Source: Propionispira arboris
Lineage (GTDB): Bacteria > Bacillota > Negativicutes > Selenomonadales > Selenomonadaceae
Direction: 5' to 3'
Length of the DNA: 64,000 nt
NCBI RefSeq assembly: GCF_900109225.1
Contig: NZ_FNZK01000008.1
Span: 98,817-162,816, forward strand
This document shows positions 7,589-16,423 of the stretch, one piece after another; position 1 is the stretch's first letter; the number at the start of each line of letters is the position of its first letter. Below the pieces are notes generated by a model. That model had not been told where the DNA came from, searched no databases, and saw nothing but the letters and a program-made list of their open reading frames with translations. The position numbers and the translations under genes are program-made.

Positions 7589-8572
7589 ATGAGTAAATAT
7601 GAGGTTATTCTCGATACATTACCAGCGACACAGGAGAGAACTGAAATTTTATTCCGTCAGGCGGGTGATGGATTTATCCAAGTTGAATATGGACATGAAC
7701 AACGAGTGGAATTGTTGGATTCATTTAGAATTTTGGCGGTAGACAGTAAAATTAAGCAGGTTAATATTCAGGGATTGATCGAAACCGTACCAAGTTTACG
7801 AGCAAATTTGTTTCACTTTGATCCATTGGTTATCTCTCCTGGAAAATTGATTGCAGAAATAAAAAAAGCCGAAGAATCTATTACGAGTGTTGAAGAGATG
7901 GTGATTGACTCTAGAATCATTACATTGCCGATTGCTTTTGAAGACAGCCAAACAAAAAAAGCAGTGGCATTGTATCAAAAACAGGTTCGTCCTGATGCAC
8001 CAAATTGTGTTGATGGCTATAATCTTGAATATATGGCACAGTGTAATGGCTGCTCGGTTGATGATATAAAACATATGCTTTTAGATACGTACTGGTATAA
8101 CAGTGGTTGTGGATTTTGGCCTGGGGGTGGATTTTTTTGGCCGATGGATCCTCGCTGCAAAATGATTGTACCGAAATATAACCCACCGAGGATTTGGACA
8201 CCAGAGGGAGCTGTTGGAATTGGTGGTGCCTGCTTGTTTACGTATACCACCGCAACTGGTGGCGGTTATCAGCTGTTTGGTCGAACCATTCCGACATTCC
8301 AATTGGCGATGAACCATCCGCAATTCAAAGAAAAACCGTTTTTGTATCATCCGTCAGGAGATCGCTTGAAATTTGTTGAGGTCTCAGAGGCGGAAATTGA
8401 TCACATTTATGCACATGTTCACGATAAAACGGATTACAAATATGAAATAGAAGAAAGTAAAATTGTTGTAAAAGAATATTTAGAGTTTTTGGCTGCACCC
8501 GAAGTACAAAAAGGCGCGGAAGATTTTGCGAAACGGCAAGCTAAAGGGGCAGCAAAAGCACCGAAACTTTAA
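7589..8572 (+). CDS. pxpB: PxpB/KipI-type carboxyltransferase-domain protein
   Basis: 327 aa of the allophanate hydrolase subunit 1 / KipI / PxpB family. In characterised systems this forms, with PxpC, one half of the 5-oxoprolinase and is homologous to the urea carboxylase carboxyltransferase. Family landmarks: GFWPGGGFFW, PPRIWTPEGAVGIGG and GGYQLFGRT. It is about 90 residues longer than KipI, with extra N-terminal sequence and a Lys/Ala-rich C-terminus. It starts an operon with PxpC, a biotinyl protein, biotin carboxylase and PxpA. The true substrate may be 5-oxoproline or another amide. Confidence 0.75.
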   Translation: MSKYEVILDTLPATQERTEILFRQAGDGFIQVEYGHEQRVELLDSFRILAVDSKIKQVNIQGLIETVPSLRANLFHFDPLVISPGKLIAEIKKAEESITSVEEMVIDSRIITLPIAFEDSQTKKAVALYQKQVRPDAPNCVDGYNLEYMAQCNGCSVDDIKHMLLDTYWYNSGCGFWPGGGFFWPMDPRCKMIVPKYNPPRIWTPEGAVGIGGACLFTYTTATGGGYQLFGRTIPTFQLAMNHPQFKEKPFLYHPSGDRLKFVEVSEAEIDHIYAHVHDKTDYKYEIEESKIVVKEYLEFLAAPEVQKGAEDFAKRQAKGAAKAPKL

Positions 8573-8600
8573 TCGTAAACTGTGAGGAGGTTTGAAGTAT

Positions 8601-9590
8601 ATGTTAAAAGTTATAAAAGCGGGAATCGAAGTTTTGGTAGAAGATTGGCCTGGCCGCTTGGGGTACATGGGTTTAGGAATGGCGGCAGCCGGTGCTATGG
8701 ATAATTTGGCATTACAGTTAGGAAATGCAGTTTTGCAGAATGAAATCGGTGAAGCTGGGCTTGAAATAGCTGGTGGATACTGCCAATTTGAATTTATCCA
8801 AGCCGGTGTTATTGCGATTTGTGGTGCAGATATGGCGGTGAAATTGAATGGTGAGCCGATTGCTTTATGGGAAGCTATTCCTGTGAAAATAGGGGATCAG
8901 CTAGAATTTGATCATTTTGGGACAACGGGTTTTCGAGCATACTTATGTATTGCTGGCGGTATTGATGTGCCAGTTTATCTTGGCAGCAAATCAACCTGTT
9001 TATTTGGTTCTTATGGTGGATTTCAGGGCAGAAAACTTCAAGTGGGTGATGTGATTGAGGCAGCGGCAAAAGTCAAAGACAGTCTTGCTGGGCGAAAACT
9101 TAACCCTAAATATATTCCTCAATATACGAATGAATGGGAATTACGTGCTATTCCCGGACCAAATTCGGCACCAGATTATGTAAGCGAAGCCGGTATGGAT
9201 TATTTATTTTCGACAACAATGAAAATTTCACATAATGCCAATCGGGCGGCCTATCGGTTAGCAGAAGTACCGGATTATTTTTGGGCACGAGAAGATGGTG
9301 GGAAAGGTGGCAGCCATCCTTCTAATATCGTAGATCATGGGTACAATATGCGCGGGGCCATTAATGTGACAGGCAACACACCTTCATTGCTTATAGCGGA
9401 TGGACCGACACTGGGTGGTTTTGTCTGTGTTGCAAATGTAATTTATGCTGATTTATGGAAAATTGGGCAAGGAATTCCCTCGCGCGATAAAGTAAAATTC
9501 AAGTTGACGACGGTGGAAGAGGCTGTGTCAGCCCGCCGGGACCGTATCGCTATGCTGGCAGCGGAAGATCTTGTTATTACAAACAGATAA
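8601..9590 (+). CDS. pxpC: PxpC/KipA-type biotin-dependent carboxyltransferase subunit
   Basis: 329 aa, full length for the CT_A_B (KipA/PxpC) family. Typical segments are GMAAAGAMDNLALQLGNAVL near the N-terminus, AICGADMAVKLNG, and FRAYLCIAGGIDVP. The ATG at 8601 is chosen because GAGGAGG lies 10 nt before it; an in-frame TTG at 8592 is too close to that site. It lies 28 bp after the PxpB gene. It should pair with PxpB to form a carboxyltransferase-like complex. Confidence 0.8.
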   Translation: MLKVIKAGIEVLVEDWPGRLGYMGLGMAAAGAMDNLALQLGNAVLQNEIGEAGLEIAGGYCQFEFIQAGVIAICGADMAVKLNGEPIALWEAIPVKIGDQLEFDHFGTTGFRAYLCIAGGIDVPVYLGSKSTCLFGSYGGFQGRKLQVGDVIEAAAKVKDSLAGRKLNPKYIPQYTNEWELRAIPGPNSAPDYVSEAGMDYLFSTTMKISHNANRAAYRLAEVPDYFWAREDGGKGGSHPSNIVDHGYNMRGAINVTGNTPSLLIADGPTLGGFVCVANVIYADLWKIGQGIPSRDKVKFKLTTVEEAVSARRDRIAMLAAEDLVITNR

Positions 9591-9625
9591 TATGTAATGA
9601 AAAAAAGGCAATGGAGGAATGAAAA

Positions 9626-9844
9626 ATGGAATATACATTAAAAGCGCCGATGCCAGGATTGGTTGCAAGAGTTGTGGTAGTGGAAGGTGAAAGCGTAACA
9701 GAGGGACAAGAATTAGCAGTTATTAACTGCATGAAAATAGAAATTAGCTGCCCAACCGGAAAACGTGGTACGGTGAAGAAAATTCTCGTTGGTGAATGGG
9801 ATGAAATGGACGTTGATACGCCGATGATCCTTCTGGAAGTTTAA
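9626..9844 (+). CDS. accB: biotin carboxyl carrier protein (biotinyl domain)
   Basis: 72 aa, consisting only of a biotinyl/lipoyl domain. The predicted biotin-accepting Lys37 lies in NCMKIE, where the usual motif is AMKM; Cys35 and Ile38 are deviations. There is no N-terminal extension as in AccB of fatty-acid synthesis, which points to a dedicated carrier for this operon. It sits between the carboxyltransferase subunits and the biotin carboxylase, so it would shuttle CO2 between them. Confidence 0.85.
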   Translation: MEYTLKAPMPGLVARVVVVEGESVTEGQELAVINCMKIEISCPTGKRGTVKKILVGEWDEMDVDTPMILLEV

Positions 9845-9877
9845 ATAATTACTAGATAGAGAGGCGGAAATGCGTTT

Positions 9878-11254
9878 ATGATAAAAAAAATACTGATAGC
9901 AAATCGTGGTGAAATCGTAAGTCGAATTATAAAGACCTGCAATCTTATGGGGATTGCAACGGTTGTTGTATATTCAGAAGCTGATAAAGATGCTTCTTAT
10001 GTTAAACAGGCGAATGAGAGTTATTGCATTGGGGCACCAAGTCCAATAAAAAGTTATTTAAATATTGAATCTATAGTAACTGTACTGAAAAAATCGAAAG
10101 CAGATGCGGTTCATCCCGGGTATGGATTTTTATCGGAAAACGCTGGTTTTGCAAAAGCTGTTGTAGCATCTGGAGCAATCTGGATTGGTCCGGATCCTAA
10201 GGTTTTGGAAAATATCGAATCAAAATGCTACTGTCGTAAACTGGCCAGTGAATTGGACTTGCCGGTTACACCGGGAACGATTCAGCCGATTGAAACGATT
10301 CGTGATATTTATAATATTGCTGAATCCGTGGGGGTTCCACTGATGCTGAAGCTCGATAAGGGCGGTGGCGGCAAGGGCATCCAACGCATTGATGAAATAC
10401 AGGATTCAAAAAAAATGCAAGCGATGCTGGATAGTTTGCAGCGGGTCGGTGTGATGGCATTTGCTTCGGGGGATGTGTATGTAGAAAAAGTCATTGAGCG
10501 AGCAAGGCATATTGAAGTACAATTCTTGGCGGATCAGGATCAGCAGGTAATTTGTTTGGGGGAACGAGAGTGTTCAATCCAAAGGCGTTATCAGAAAATC
10601 ATTGAAGAATCACCATCGGTGGTTGTTAGTGAAACGGAGCGGCAAAGATTGTTTGCCTATACAAAAAAATTAATTCAGACAATGCGTTATACGGGTGCCG
10701 GCACCATTGAATATCTTAGAGATATAGAGGGATCTTATTATTTTATGGAAATTAATGCTCGGCTCCAGGTGGAACATCCTGTTACTGAATATATTACTAA
10801 GATCGATATTGTTGAACAGCAAATTCGCATTGCTGCTGGTGAGAAATTGGCGATGCAGCAACAGGATGTCAGTTTTTGTGGACATGCGATTGAGTGCCGC
10901 ATTTATGCCGAAGATCCAGAGACATTCATGCCGTCTCCCGGGATAATCAGGAAACTATCTTTACCAGATACAATCATAAATACCAGTTTGCGAATTGATT
11001 CCGTGGCTGAAGAGGGTGGAAATGTACCACCATATTATGATCCTTTGTTTGCGAAGGTAATCAGCTGGGGCGCGGATCGAGAGGCAGCGATTGAAATTTT
11101 AAAAACAGGCTTAATGTCTTTTGTTGTAGAGGGAATTAAAACAACCATTCGTGCCGATTTGGCAATATTAAATCATCCCAAATTTGTCGCAGGTGATATC
11201 AATACGGCTTTTCTGAGTAAAGAACATTGTTTGGCACAGGCAAAATTGAGTTGA
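9878..11254 (+). CDS. accC: biotin carboxylase subunit
   Basis: 458 aa, full-length biotin carboxylase with the ATP-grasp fold. It makes carboxybiotin from bicarbonate and ATP on the carrier protein encoded just upstream. Seen: N-terminal KILIANRGEIVSRI, HPGYGFLSENA, the glycine-rich ATP loop KGGGGKG, EVQFLAD, and the catalytic stretch MEINARLQVEHPVTE. Together with the BCCP and PxpB/PxpC it makes a complete set analogous to urea carboxylase, but with no transcarboxylase of the AccAD type. Confidence 0.9.
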   Translation: MIKKILIANRGEIVSRIIKTCNLMGIATVVVYSEADKDASYVKQANESYCIGAPSPIKSYLNIESIVTVLKKSKADAVHPGYGFLSENAGFAKAVVASGAIWIGPDPKVLENIESKCYCRKLASELDLPVTPGTIQPIETIRDIYNIAESVGVPLMLKLDKGGGGKGIQRIDEIQDSKKMQAMLDSLQRVGVMAFASGDVYVEKVIERARHIEVQFLADQDQQVICLGERECSIQRRYQKIIEESPSVVVSETERQRLFAYTKKLIQTMRYTGAGTIEYLRDIEGSYYFMEINARLQVEHPVTEYITKIDIVEQQIRIAAGEKLAMQQQDVSFCGHAIECRIYAEDPETFMPSPGIIRKLSLPDTIINTSLRIDSVAEEGGNVPPYYDPLFAKVISWGADREAAIEILKTGLMSFVVEGIKTTIRADLAILNHPKFVAGDINTAFLSKEHCLAQAKLS

Positions 11255-11268
11255 AGGAGGCAGTCCCG

Positions 11269-12027
11269 ATGAAAATTGATGTAAATGTCGATATGGGCGA
11301 AAGCTTTGGTCGCTATATTTTGGGTGATGATGAAGCCCTAATGCCCTGGGTAAGCTCAGCGAATATTGCTACAGGGTTTCATGCAGGTGATCCACTGGTG
11401 ATGGAACGAACGATTGCCTGGGCGAAAAAATATAACGTTGCTGTTGGCGCGCATGTGGGGTTAAATGATCGGCAGGGGTTTGGTCGCAGGCAGATCAATA
11501 TATCGGTAGAGGAACTGAAAAGTGATATTTTATATCAATTAGGAGCGATCGATGCTTTTTTGAAGATACACAATATGAAATTACAACATATAAAGCCGCA
11601 TGGGATTTTATATCGTATGGTTGGTGAACAGGAAATATATATTGATGCTTTTCTCGACACCGTGGAATTGTATAATAAAGATTTGTATATTATGCTGCAT
11701 ACGGGCTGCGAAGCGTTAAAACGTGCACAAAAGCGAGGTTTGAAAACGGCACCAGAAATCTTGATTGATTTGGGCTATGATGCTGAGGGAAACTGGATTT
11801 TAGAAAGAATTAAAAAAGAAAGATCACCACAGGAAGTGGCTGCACGAGCTTTGCGAGCAGTATGCGATCACAAAATCGATACCGTCGCTGGAGATCTGAT
11901 CCCAGTAGAAGGGCGTACTATATGTATCCACGGAGATGCACCGAATGCTGTTTCTGTAGCCAAAGCAGTTCGACAGGCATTGGAAGGGGCGGGCGTTGAA
12001 CTTGCTGCGCTGGATAAGAGTATGTAA
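11269..12027 (+). CDS. pxpA: LamB/YcsF family protein, 5-oxoprolinase subunit A
   Basis: 252 aa, full length for the family. The start at 11269 (MKIDVNVDMGES) has GGAGG upstream and matches the conserved N-terminus; a longer frame begins inside the biotin carboxylase gene. Motifs include DVNVDMGESFG, SSANIATGFHAGDP, GAHVGLNDRQGFGRR and IKPHG. In known PxpABC enzymes this subunit works with PxpBC to open 5-oxoproline to glutamate with ATP. Here it sits in an operon that also supplies carboxybiotin, so the mechanism may differ. Confidence 0.85.
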   Translation: MKIDVNVDMGESFGRYILGDDEALMPWVSSANIATGFHAGDPLVMERTIAWAKKYNVAVGAHVGLNDRQGFGRRQINISVEELKSDILYQLGAIDAFLKIHNMKLQHIKPHGILYRMVGEQEIYIDAFLDTVELYNKDLYIMLHTGCEALKRAQKRGLKTAPEILIDLGYDAEGNWILERIKKERSPQEVAARALRAVCDHKIDTVAGDLIPVEGRTICIHGDAPNAVSVAKAVRQALEGAGVELAALDKSM

Positions 12028-12091
12028 TAGACAGTCAGGTGAAGTTTGCATTCTACTTTATAGTGGGAAATTTAGAATAAGGCGGTGACCT

Positions 12092-12595
12092 ATGAAGAAA
12101 ATTAATTCTTTAGATATATCGGTGGCTGTATTGGCAGCTCTGTCTTGTTTAGGTGCTTTAGCTGGTTTGCCTATTTGGGCTTTGTTTATTGGCTGGGCTT
12201 GGTATTTCACATTAGGGGCAACGGTTGCTGGTTTTAAACAGGCAATACCACCGATGCTTGCTGGTTCTATGCTGGCGGTGCTGGCAATTGTCCTGATCGA
12301 TAGTTTGAGCGGCATGTTATCACCGTTGGGGGCAATGATCTTTGCCGTATTTATCACAGTGTTTTTATTGATGCTGACATTGAAAATCAAGGGACTCGAT
12401 TGCTCCTTGGCATCGTTTAATTCTTATTCTTGTATGTTTGCCGGTTATTATGCTGCATCTTTTCCAGTGCAAACTGTATATGTATATAATTTGGGGTATG
12501 CAGTACTGTGGATTACCGGAGCAAATTTCTTGGGTTTAGTTTTTGGCTGGTTAAGTATTAAATTAGCTGGATTAGGGAAAACAGCCAGTGAATAA
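12092..12595 (+). CDS. DUF1097 family membrane protein
   Basis: 167 aa with about five hydrophobic segments covering nearly the whole protein, resembling DUF1097/YcdZ-type inner-membrane proteins of unknown function. It lies 64 bp after pxpA and before a terminator, so it is probably the last gene of the oxoprolinase/carboxylase operon. A transport role for the operon's substrate is possible but is inferred only from context. Confidence 0.65.
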   Translation: MKKINSLDISVAVLAALSCLGALAGLPIWALFIGWAWYFTLGATVAGFKQAIPPMLAGSMLAVLAIVLIDSLSGMLSPLGAMIFAVFITVFLLMLTLKIKGLDCSLASFNSYSCMFAGYYAASFPVQTVYVYNLGYAVLWITGANFLGLVFGWLSIKLAGLGKTASE

Positions 12596-12614
12596 ATTAT
12601 ATAAAGAGCAATCA

Positions 12615-12646
12615 AAAGCTGCGTTTTATTATGACGCAGCTTTTTT
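12615..12646 (+). terminator. terminator of the pxp operon
   Basis: Perfect 10-bp stem (12615-12624 with 12634-12643) and a T-run ending at 12646. Confidence 0.85.
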
Positions 12647-12660
12647 GTGTGAACTAAAAA

Positions 12661-12692
12661 AGAATGTCTACGCTTTGAGTCATAGACATTCT
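12661..12692 (-). terminator. terminator of the C39-like gene
   Basis: Perfect 10-bp stem (12661-12670 with 12683-12692), preceded on the plus strand by an A-run, which is a T-run on the minus strand. Confidence 0.75.
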
Positions 12693-12732
12693 TTTGTATG
12701 TGATTATCGAAAAATAAATATTTATCAGAGTT

Positions 12733-13488
12733 TTATTGAGGACTTGCAACAACCCATTGTTGATCTTGTTGACCTTGTGGCAGCATATGGGCATCAAACC
12801 ACATGTAAAAAAACTTTTCAGCCGGATTAATTGTATAGCCGTCTTGCTGGTGATCAGCTGTATCATAAGAGTCCGCTAAAATCAGTACATCATCGGCTAT
12901 CGTATCAGTTCCCATTGTATCATAGCCAATAATGACACGCCAATGTCCGCCCCATTCAATATTTTCAACCATAATAGGTGTATTGTTTTTGAGATTTTTC
13001 AAAATGAAATTTTTTACATCCTGCGGGTTTGAAAATTTAGGCTGATCAAGACTGGATGAAACATTCCAGCCAATTTGTTTGAAAAATTTAACCATGCCAG
13101 CGGTATCGGTGCCAATGGCTGGTTTTGTATCCATACTAGCCATTAGTTTTTTCTCATCCCAAGTCGTGTTGCCAAAATGGTATAGTACCGTTAAAGCAGC
13201 AGATGGACCGCAGCTTATTTCAGTCGTTTGCTGATAGGTTTTATAATTGCTTAAAATAGTTAAGTTTTTTGTAGACTTTAGATCATAAAAATCTAGAACT
13301 GAATAGTAAGGTGAGTGCTTTACATTGCCGATTCCATTATAAGCGGATGCACCTTCGCTGGTAAGGTTATAGTCTGGTGGATAGGAAATTACCTTGTTAC
13401 TTGCTTGGGCAGAGGTCCCGGTGAAGGTGAAGATTGTCAGAGCCAAGATAGTCGTCATACAGAAAAAATAATTTTTTGCTTTCATCAT
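12733..13488 (-). CDS. secreted C39-like cysteine peptidase family protein
   Basis: 251 aa with an N-terminal signal peptide (hydrophobic core about 8-26, ending near AQA-S). The papain-like C39_2 fold is suggested by QQTTEISCGPSAA (catalytic Cys93) and GGHWRVIIGYD (His182), with an acidic residue in ADSYD as the probable third member. It lacks a C39 bacteriocin-exporter membrane part, so it is a free extracellular peptidase or peptidase-like protein. Substrate unknown. A related but unexported protein is encoded at 61181-61822. Confidence 0.7.
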   Translation of the reverse strand: MMKAKNYFFCMTTILALTIFTFTGTSAQASNKVISYPPDYNLTSEGASAYNGIGNVKHSPYYSVLDFYDLKSTKNLTILSNYKTYQQTTEISCGPSAALTVLYHFGNTTWDEKKLMASMDTKPAIGTDTAGMVKFFKQIGWNVSSSLDQPKFSNPQDVKNFILKNLKNNTPIMVENIEWGGHWRVIIGYDTMGTDTIADDVLILADSYDTADHQQDGYTINPAEKFFYMWFDAHMLPQGQQDQQWVVASPQ

Positions 13489-13549
13489 ATCGCTCCTTTT
13501 TCATATAATAGTCTGCAATACAATTATATAAGATTTATTAAGAATTTTG

Positions 13550-14881
13550 TTAATTTGAGAAATTTTTCTTTAAAACACTTTCGAATTGGTCCATATGTTT
13601 TTTATATTCTTCGATGCTGAAGATTGGTTTGAAATCTTTTTTGATGTTTTTTGCTTTTTCTCCATTTTCTTTTAATAAACGATAGGCGGTTAATGCCATG
13701 ATTTTTGCGGTAGCAATATAGGCGATATCTTTGTTGATAATTTTAAAGTCTTTTGAATGGAGATCGCCGCTGACACCGCCTGTTTCAAACGTTAAGACTG
13801 GCATTACGTGTGTTAAATCACCAACATCACTTGAGCCAGCACTGGATTCATGAGGCTGGGCGGTACGTATTGATCCCTGCGGTAAAATCATTTTGGCAAT
13901 GTCTAAAATATCACTGGACGGTGCTCGCGGAATGGTTGGTAAATATCCCGGTGAAGTATAGATTTCGAGATTAGCACCCAACGCCAGAGCACCTGCTTCA
14001 AAAGCCCGATCCGTTTTTTGGCTGGCATCTTCGATTGCTTGGACATTGTTAGCGCGTACGAGGCTTTCGATGACCACTTCTTCAGGAATCACATTAACGA
14101 GGCTGCCGCCTTTCGTAAGAATGGTATGCACTCTTACCATATCTTTATCTTGAAAGGTTTCCCGCTGCATCGCTAAGGCGTTTAGCCCTAATGCTGCGGC
14201 ATTTAGTGCATTGACACCTAGATGCGGATTGGCTGCGGCATGAGCGGCGCGTCCTTTGTAGCGAATTACTTTTGAAACGAAACCATTACTAAGGCGATCA
14301 CCGACAACCACGTCAGCGGTGCCAGGTCTGGAATGATGGGTTATGGCGATATCAATATCATTGAAAGCACCGATTCGAAGCAGTTCTGATTTTCCACCGC
14401 CATATTTAATCAGGGTTTTTTCTTTTAAGTTAAGTTTGAATTCAACTTCACCATATTCTTCCGAAGGCACGGCGAAAAATGTAACATTTCCCGCCAGTGA
14501 ATTTTTAATTTCTTCATCCGTTAATGCAAGCGCTGCACCAATCATTCCGGCTAATTGACAATGGTGACCACAAGCATGACAGGCACCGGTTGTTTTGTCA
14601 GCATAAGCGTGATGTGGTGAAGATACGGCATCAAGTTCCCCAATTAAAGCTAGGTTAATTTCATTTTCTTGCGGGTCTTTCAAATAAGCTTTTACGCCAG
14701 TGATGGCAAGACTTTTTTCTGCTTTTGCGGTGTTTTTTTGCAGGAGGTCAAAAACCTTACTGGCAGTTCTTGTTTCTTTATAGCCTAGTTCAGGATGTTG
14801 ATAAATATCTTCCGCAAAATCAATGATTTGTTGTCTGTGTTCATCAATAATTTTAAGAATTTTTTCTTCTATTTTATCCAT
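13550..14881 (-). CDS. M20-family amidohydrolase
   Basis: 443 aa, related to hippurate hydrolase/aminoacylase and AbgB-type enzymes that remove acyl or aryl groups from amino acids. Metal-site motifs are visible: YQHPELG near 27-33, HACGHHC (His102, Cys104, His106) and the Glu pair at 141-142. The dimerisation lid is present (about residues 210-330). It starts 29 bp after the metQ stop on the same strand, so it is probably the last gene of a metNIQ operon, suggesting that an imported N-acyl amino acid or methionine derivative is its substrate. Confidence 0.8.
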   Translation of the reverse strand: MDKIEEKILKIIDEHRQQIIDFAEDIYQHPELGYKETRTASKVFDLLQKNTAKAEKSLAITGVKAYLKDPQENEINLALIGELDAVSSPHHAYADKTTGACHACGHHCQLAGMIGAALALTDEEIKNSLAGNVTFFAVPSEEYGEVEFKLNLKEKTLIKYGGGKSELLRIGAFNDIDIAITHHSRPGTADVVVGDRLSNGFVSKVIRYKGRAAHAAANPHLGVNALNAAALGLNALAMQRETFQDKDMVRVHTILTKGGSLVNVIPEEVVIESLVRANNVQAIEDASQKTDRAFEAGALALGANLEIYTSPGYLPTIPRAPSSDILDIAKMILPQGSIRTAQPHESSAGSSDVGDLTHVMPVLTFETGGVSGDLHSKDFKIINKDIAYIATAKIMALTAYRLLKENGEKAKNIKKDFKPIFSIEEYKKHMDQFESVLKKNFSN

Positions 14882-14910
14882 ATGGCATCATTTCCTTTAT
14901 CTCGGCAATT

Positions 14911-15738
14911 TTATTTTAATTCTTCAGGAATAAACCAGTAGTTGTTTTTGTTGTTTTCTTTCATATAGTCTTTAAATTCTGCTGATTTGTAAGCAGCTAC
15001 GATATCTTTTGCCCATTGGGAATCTTTATTTTTTTCGTCGACGACGACAACCAGTTCCAATTCGCGACTAACATTTTCTTGTAATAATCCTTTTGCCGCA
15101 TCCATTTTAGCTGAATAGACAATACTGCCCGGAATGACAGCAAAATCTAAATCATCGAGTGAACGAGGCAGTTGTGCGGAATCCATTTCCATGATTTCAA
15201 TGTTATGAATATTATCTTTGATGTCATTTTTAGTTAATGTTGTTGGATTTGCCGCATCATTCAGTGTAATCCACCCTGCTTTTGCCAGAAGTCTGAATGC
15301 TCTGGCTGCATTGGAAGGGTCCATCGGAATTCCGACTTTTTGACCTGGGGCAACCTGATCTAAAGATTTGTATTTGTTGGAGAAAATGGCAGCTGGCACA
15401 GTTGGGATTGGCACGATAGGTGTTAATTTCCCGCCTTTTTCTTTGTTGTAATTGTCAGCATAGGCCGTATGTTGTGCTACATTTAAATCAACGCTGCCTT
15501 CAGAAAGAGCTACTTCAGATTGCAATAAATCGGAAAAATCAATAGATTTGACGGTATAACCTTTTTTTTCTAAGATTGGTTTGATGGCTTTATCAAAAAG
15601 TTCATTATAAGGACCCGGCGATACACCAATGGTGATTTCTTTTTTTTCTTTTGTGTTTTCGGCTTGATTGGAATCTCCACAGCCCAGTATGGTAAATAGT
15701 AATGTTATCAGTAATAATCCGGTAAAAAATCTTTTCAT
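14911..15738 (-). CDS. metQ: MetQ/NlpA family substrate-binding lipoprotein
   Basis: 275 aa binding protein of a methionine-type ABC importer. The start at 15738 gives MKRFFTG and a clean lipoprotein signal with lipobox ILGC (Cys20); the open frame extends upstream into the metI gene without a ribosome site. The mature protein shows the NlpA pattern (ITIGVSPGPYNEL, GIPMDPSNAARAF, FAVIPGSIVY). The ligand is methionine or a related compound. It follows metN and metI directly. Confidence 0.85.
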   Translation of the reverse strand: MKRFFTGLLLITLLFTILGCGDSNQAENTKEKKEITIGVSPGPYNELFDKAIKPILEKKGYTVKSIDFSDLLQSEVALSEGSVDLNVAQHTAYADNYNKEKGGKLTPIVPIPTVPAAIFSNKYKSLDQVAPGQKVGIPMDPSNAARAFRLLAKAGWITLNDAANPTTLTKNDIKDNIHNIEIMEMDSAQLPRSLDDLDFAVIPGSIVYSAKMDAAKGLLQENVSRELELVVVVDEKNKDSQWAKDIVAAYKSAEFKDYMKENNKNNYWFIPEELK

Positions 15739-15769
15739 AAAAATAACCTGCTTTCGTTTGTTTTTGTAA

Positions 15770-16423
15770 TTAATGTCTTCTGGCTTTTTGTGCCAAATGG
15801 TTGCCGAAATTTTGAATACACTGGACAAAAATAATTAAAATAAATACAGTGAACACAATAACTTCTGTGTTAAAACGTTGATATCCATAGGAAATAGCAA
15901 TGTCGCCAATTCCGCCGCCACCAATGGTTCCAGCCATTGCGGTAGCACCGATTAAACCGATTGTGGCAGTAGTTAATGATAATATGATAGATCCTAAAGC
16001 TTCGGGAAGCAAAAAATAACGAATGATTTGTATCGTAGTTGCTCCCATGGCTTGGGCAGCTTCGATGATCCCTTGATTGACTTCTAACAAAGAATTTTCC
16101 ACTAAGCGAGCAATAAAAGGAATGATATAGATAATCAAAGGAACAATAGCAGCTTTTGTCCCAATTGATGTACCAACAATCAATTTTGTGAAGGGCACGA
16201 TAGCTACCAATAAAATGATAAAAGGCAAGGAACGTACGATGTTGACCAAATTGTTCAAAGAGCGAAACATAAATGTGTTTTTACGTATGCCGCCTGCTTT
16301 TGTCAAAACTAATAAAACACCCAGGGGTATTCCGCCGAGAGCCCCGAGCAGCAGGGAGATGCTAACCATTTGTAGTGTTTCAAGAATCGCTTTGATTATT
16401 TGTGCAGTTGTTATGGTTGCCAT
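15770..16423 (-). CDS. metI: methionine ABC transporter permease
   Basis: 217 aa, full length for MetI, with five hydrophobic segments and the EAA-type loop (IIEAAQAMGATTIQIIR). GAGGTGG precedes the ATG at 16423. Its start overlaps the end of the metN gene by 44 nt, a tight translational coupling. It partners with MetN (ATPase) and MetQ. Confidence 0.9.
   Translation of the reverse strand: MATITTAQIIKAILETLQMVSISLLLGALGGIPLGVLLVLTKAGGIRKNTFMFRSLNNLVNIVRSLPFIILLVAIVPFTKLIVGTSIGTKAAIVPLIIYIIPFIARLVENSLLEVNQGIIEAAQAMGATTIQIIRYFLLPEALGSIILSLTTATIGLIGATAMAGTIGGGGIGDIAISYGYQRFNTEVIVFTVFILIIFVQCIQNFGNHLAQKARRH

Noticed and set aside
7386..7592. 68-codon open frame whose stop overlaps the pxpB start by 4 nt
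   Set aside because: No ribosome site, no family resemblance, and composition like intergenic DNA. The ATGA overlap alone is not enough.
12588..12830. 80-codon open frame after the DUF1097 gene
   Set aside because: It runs through two terminator hairpins and into the antisense of the C39-like gene.
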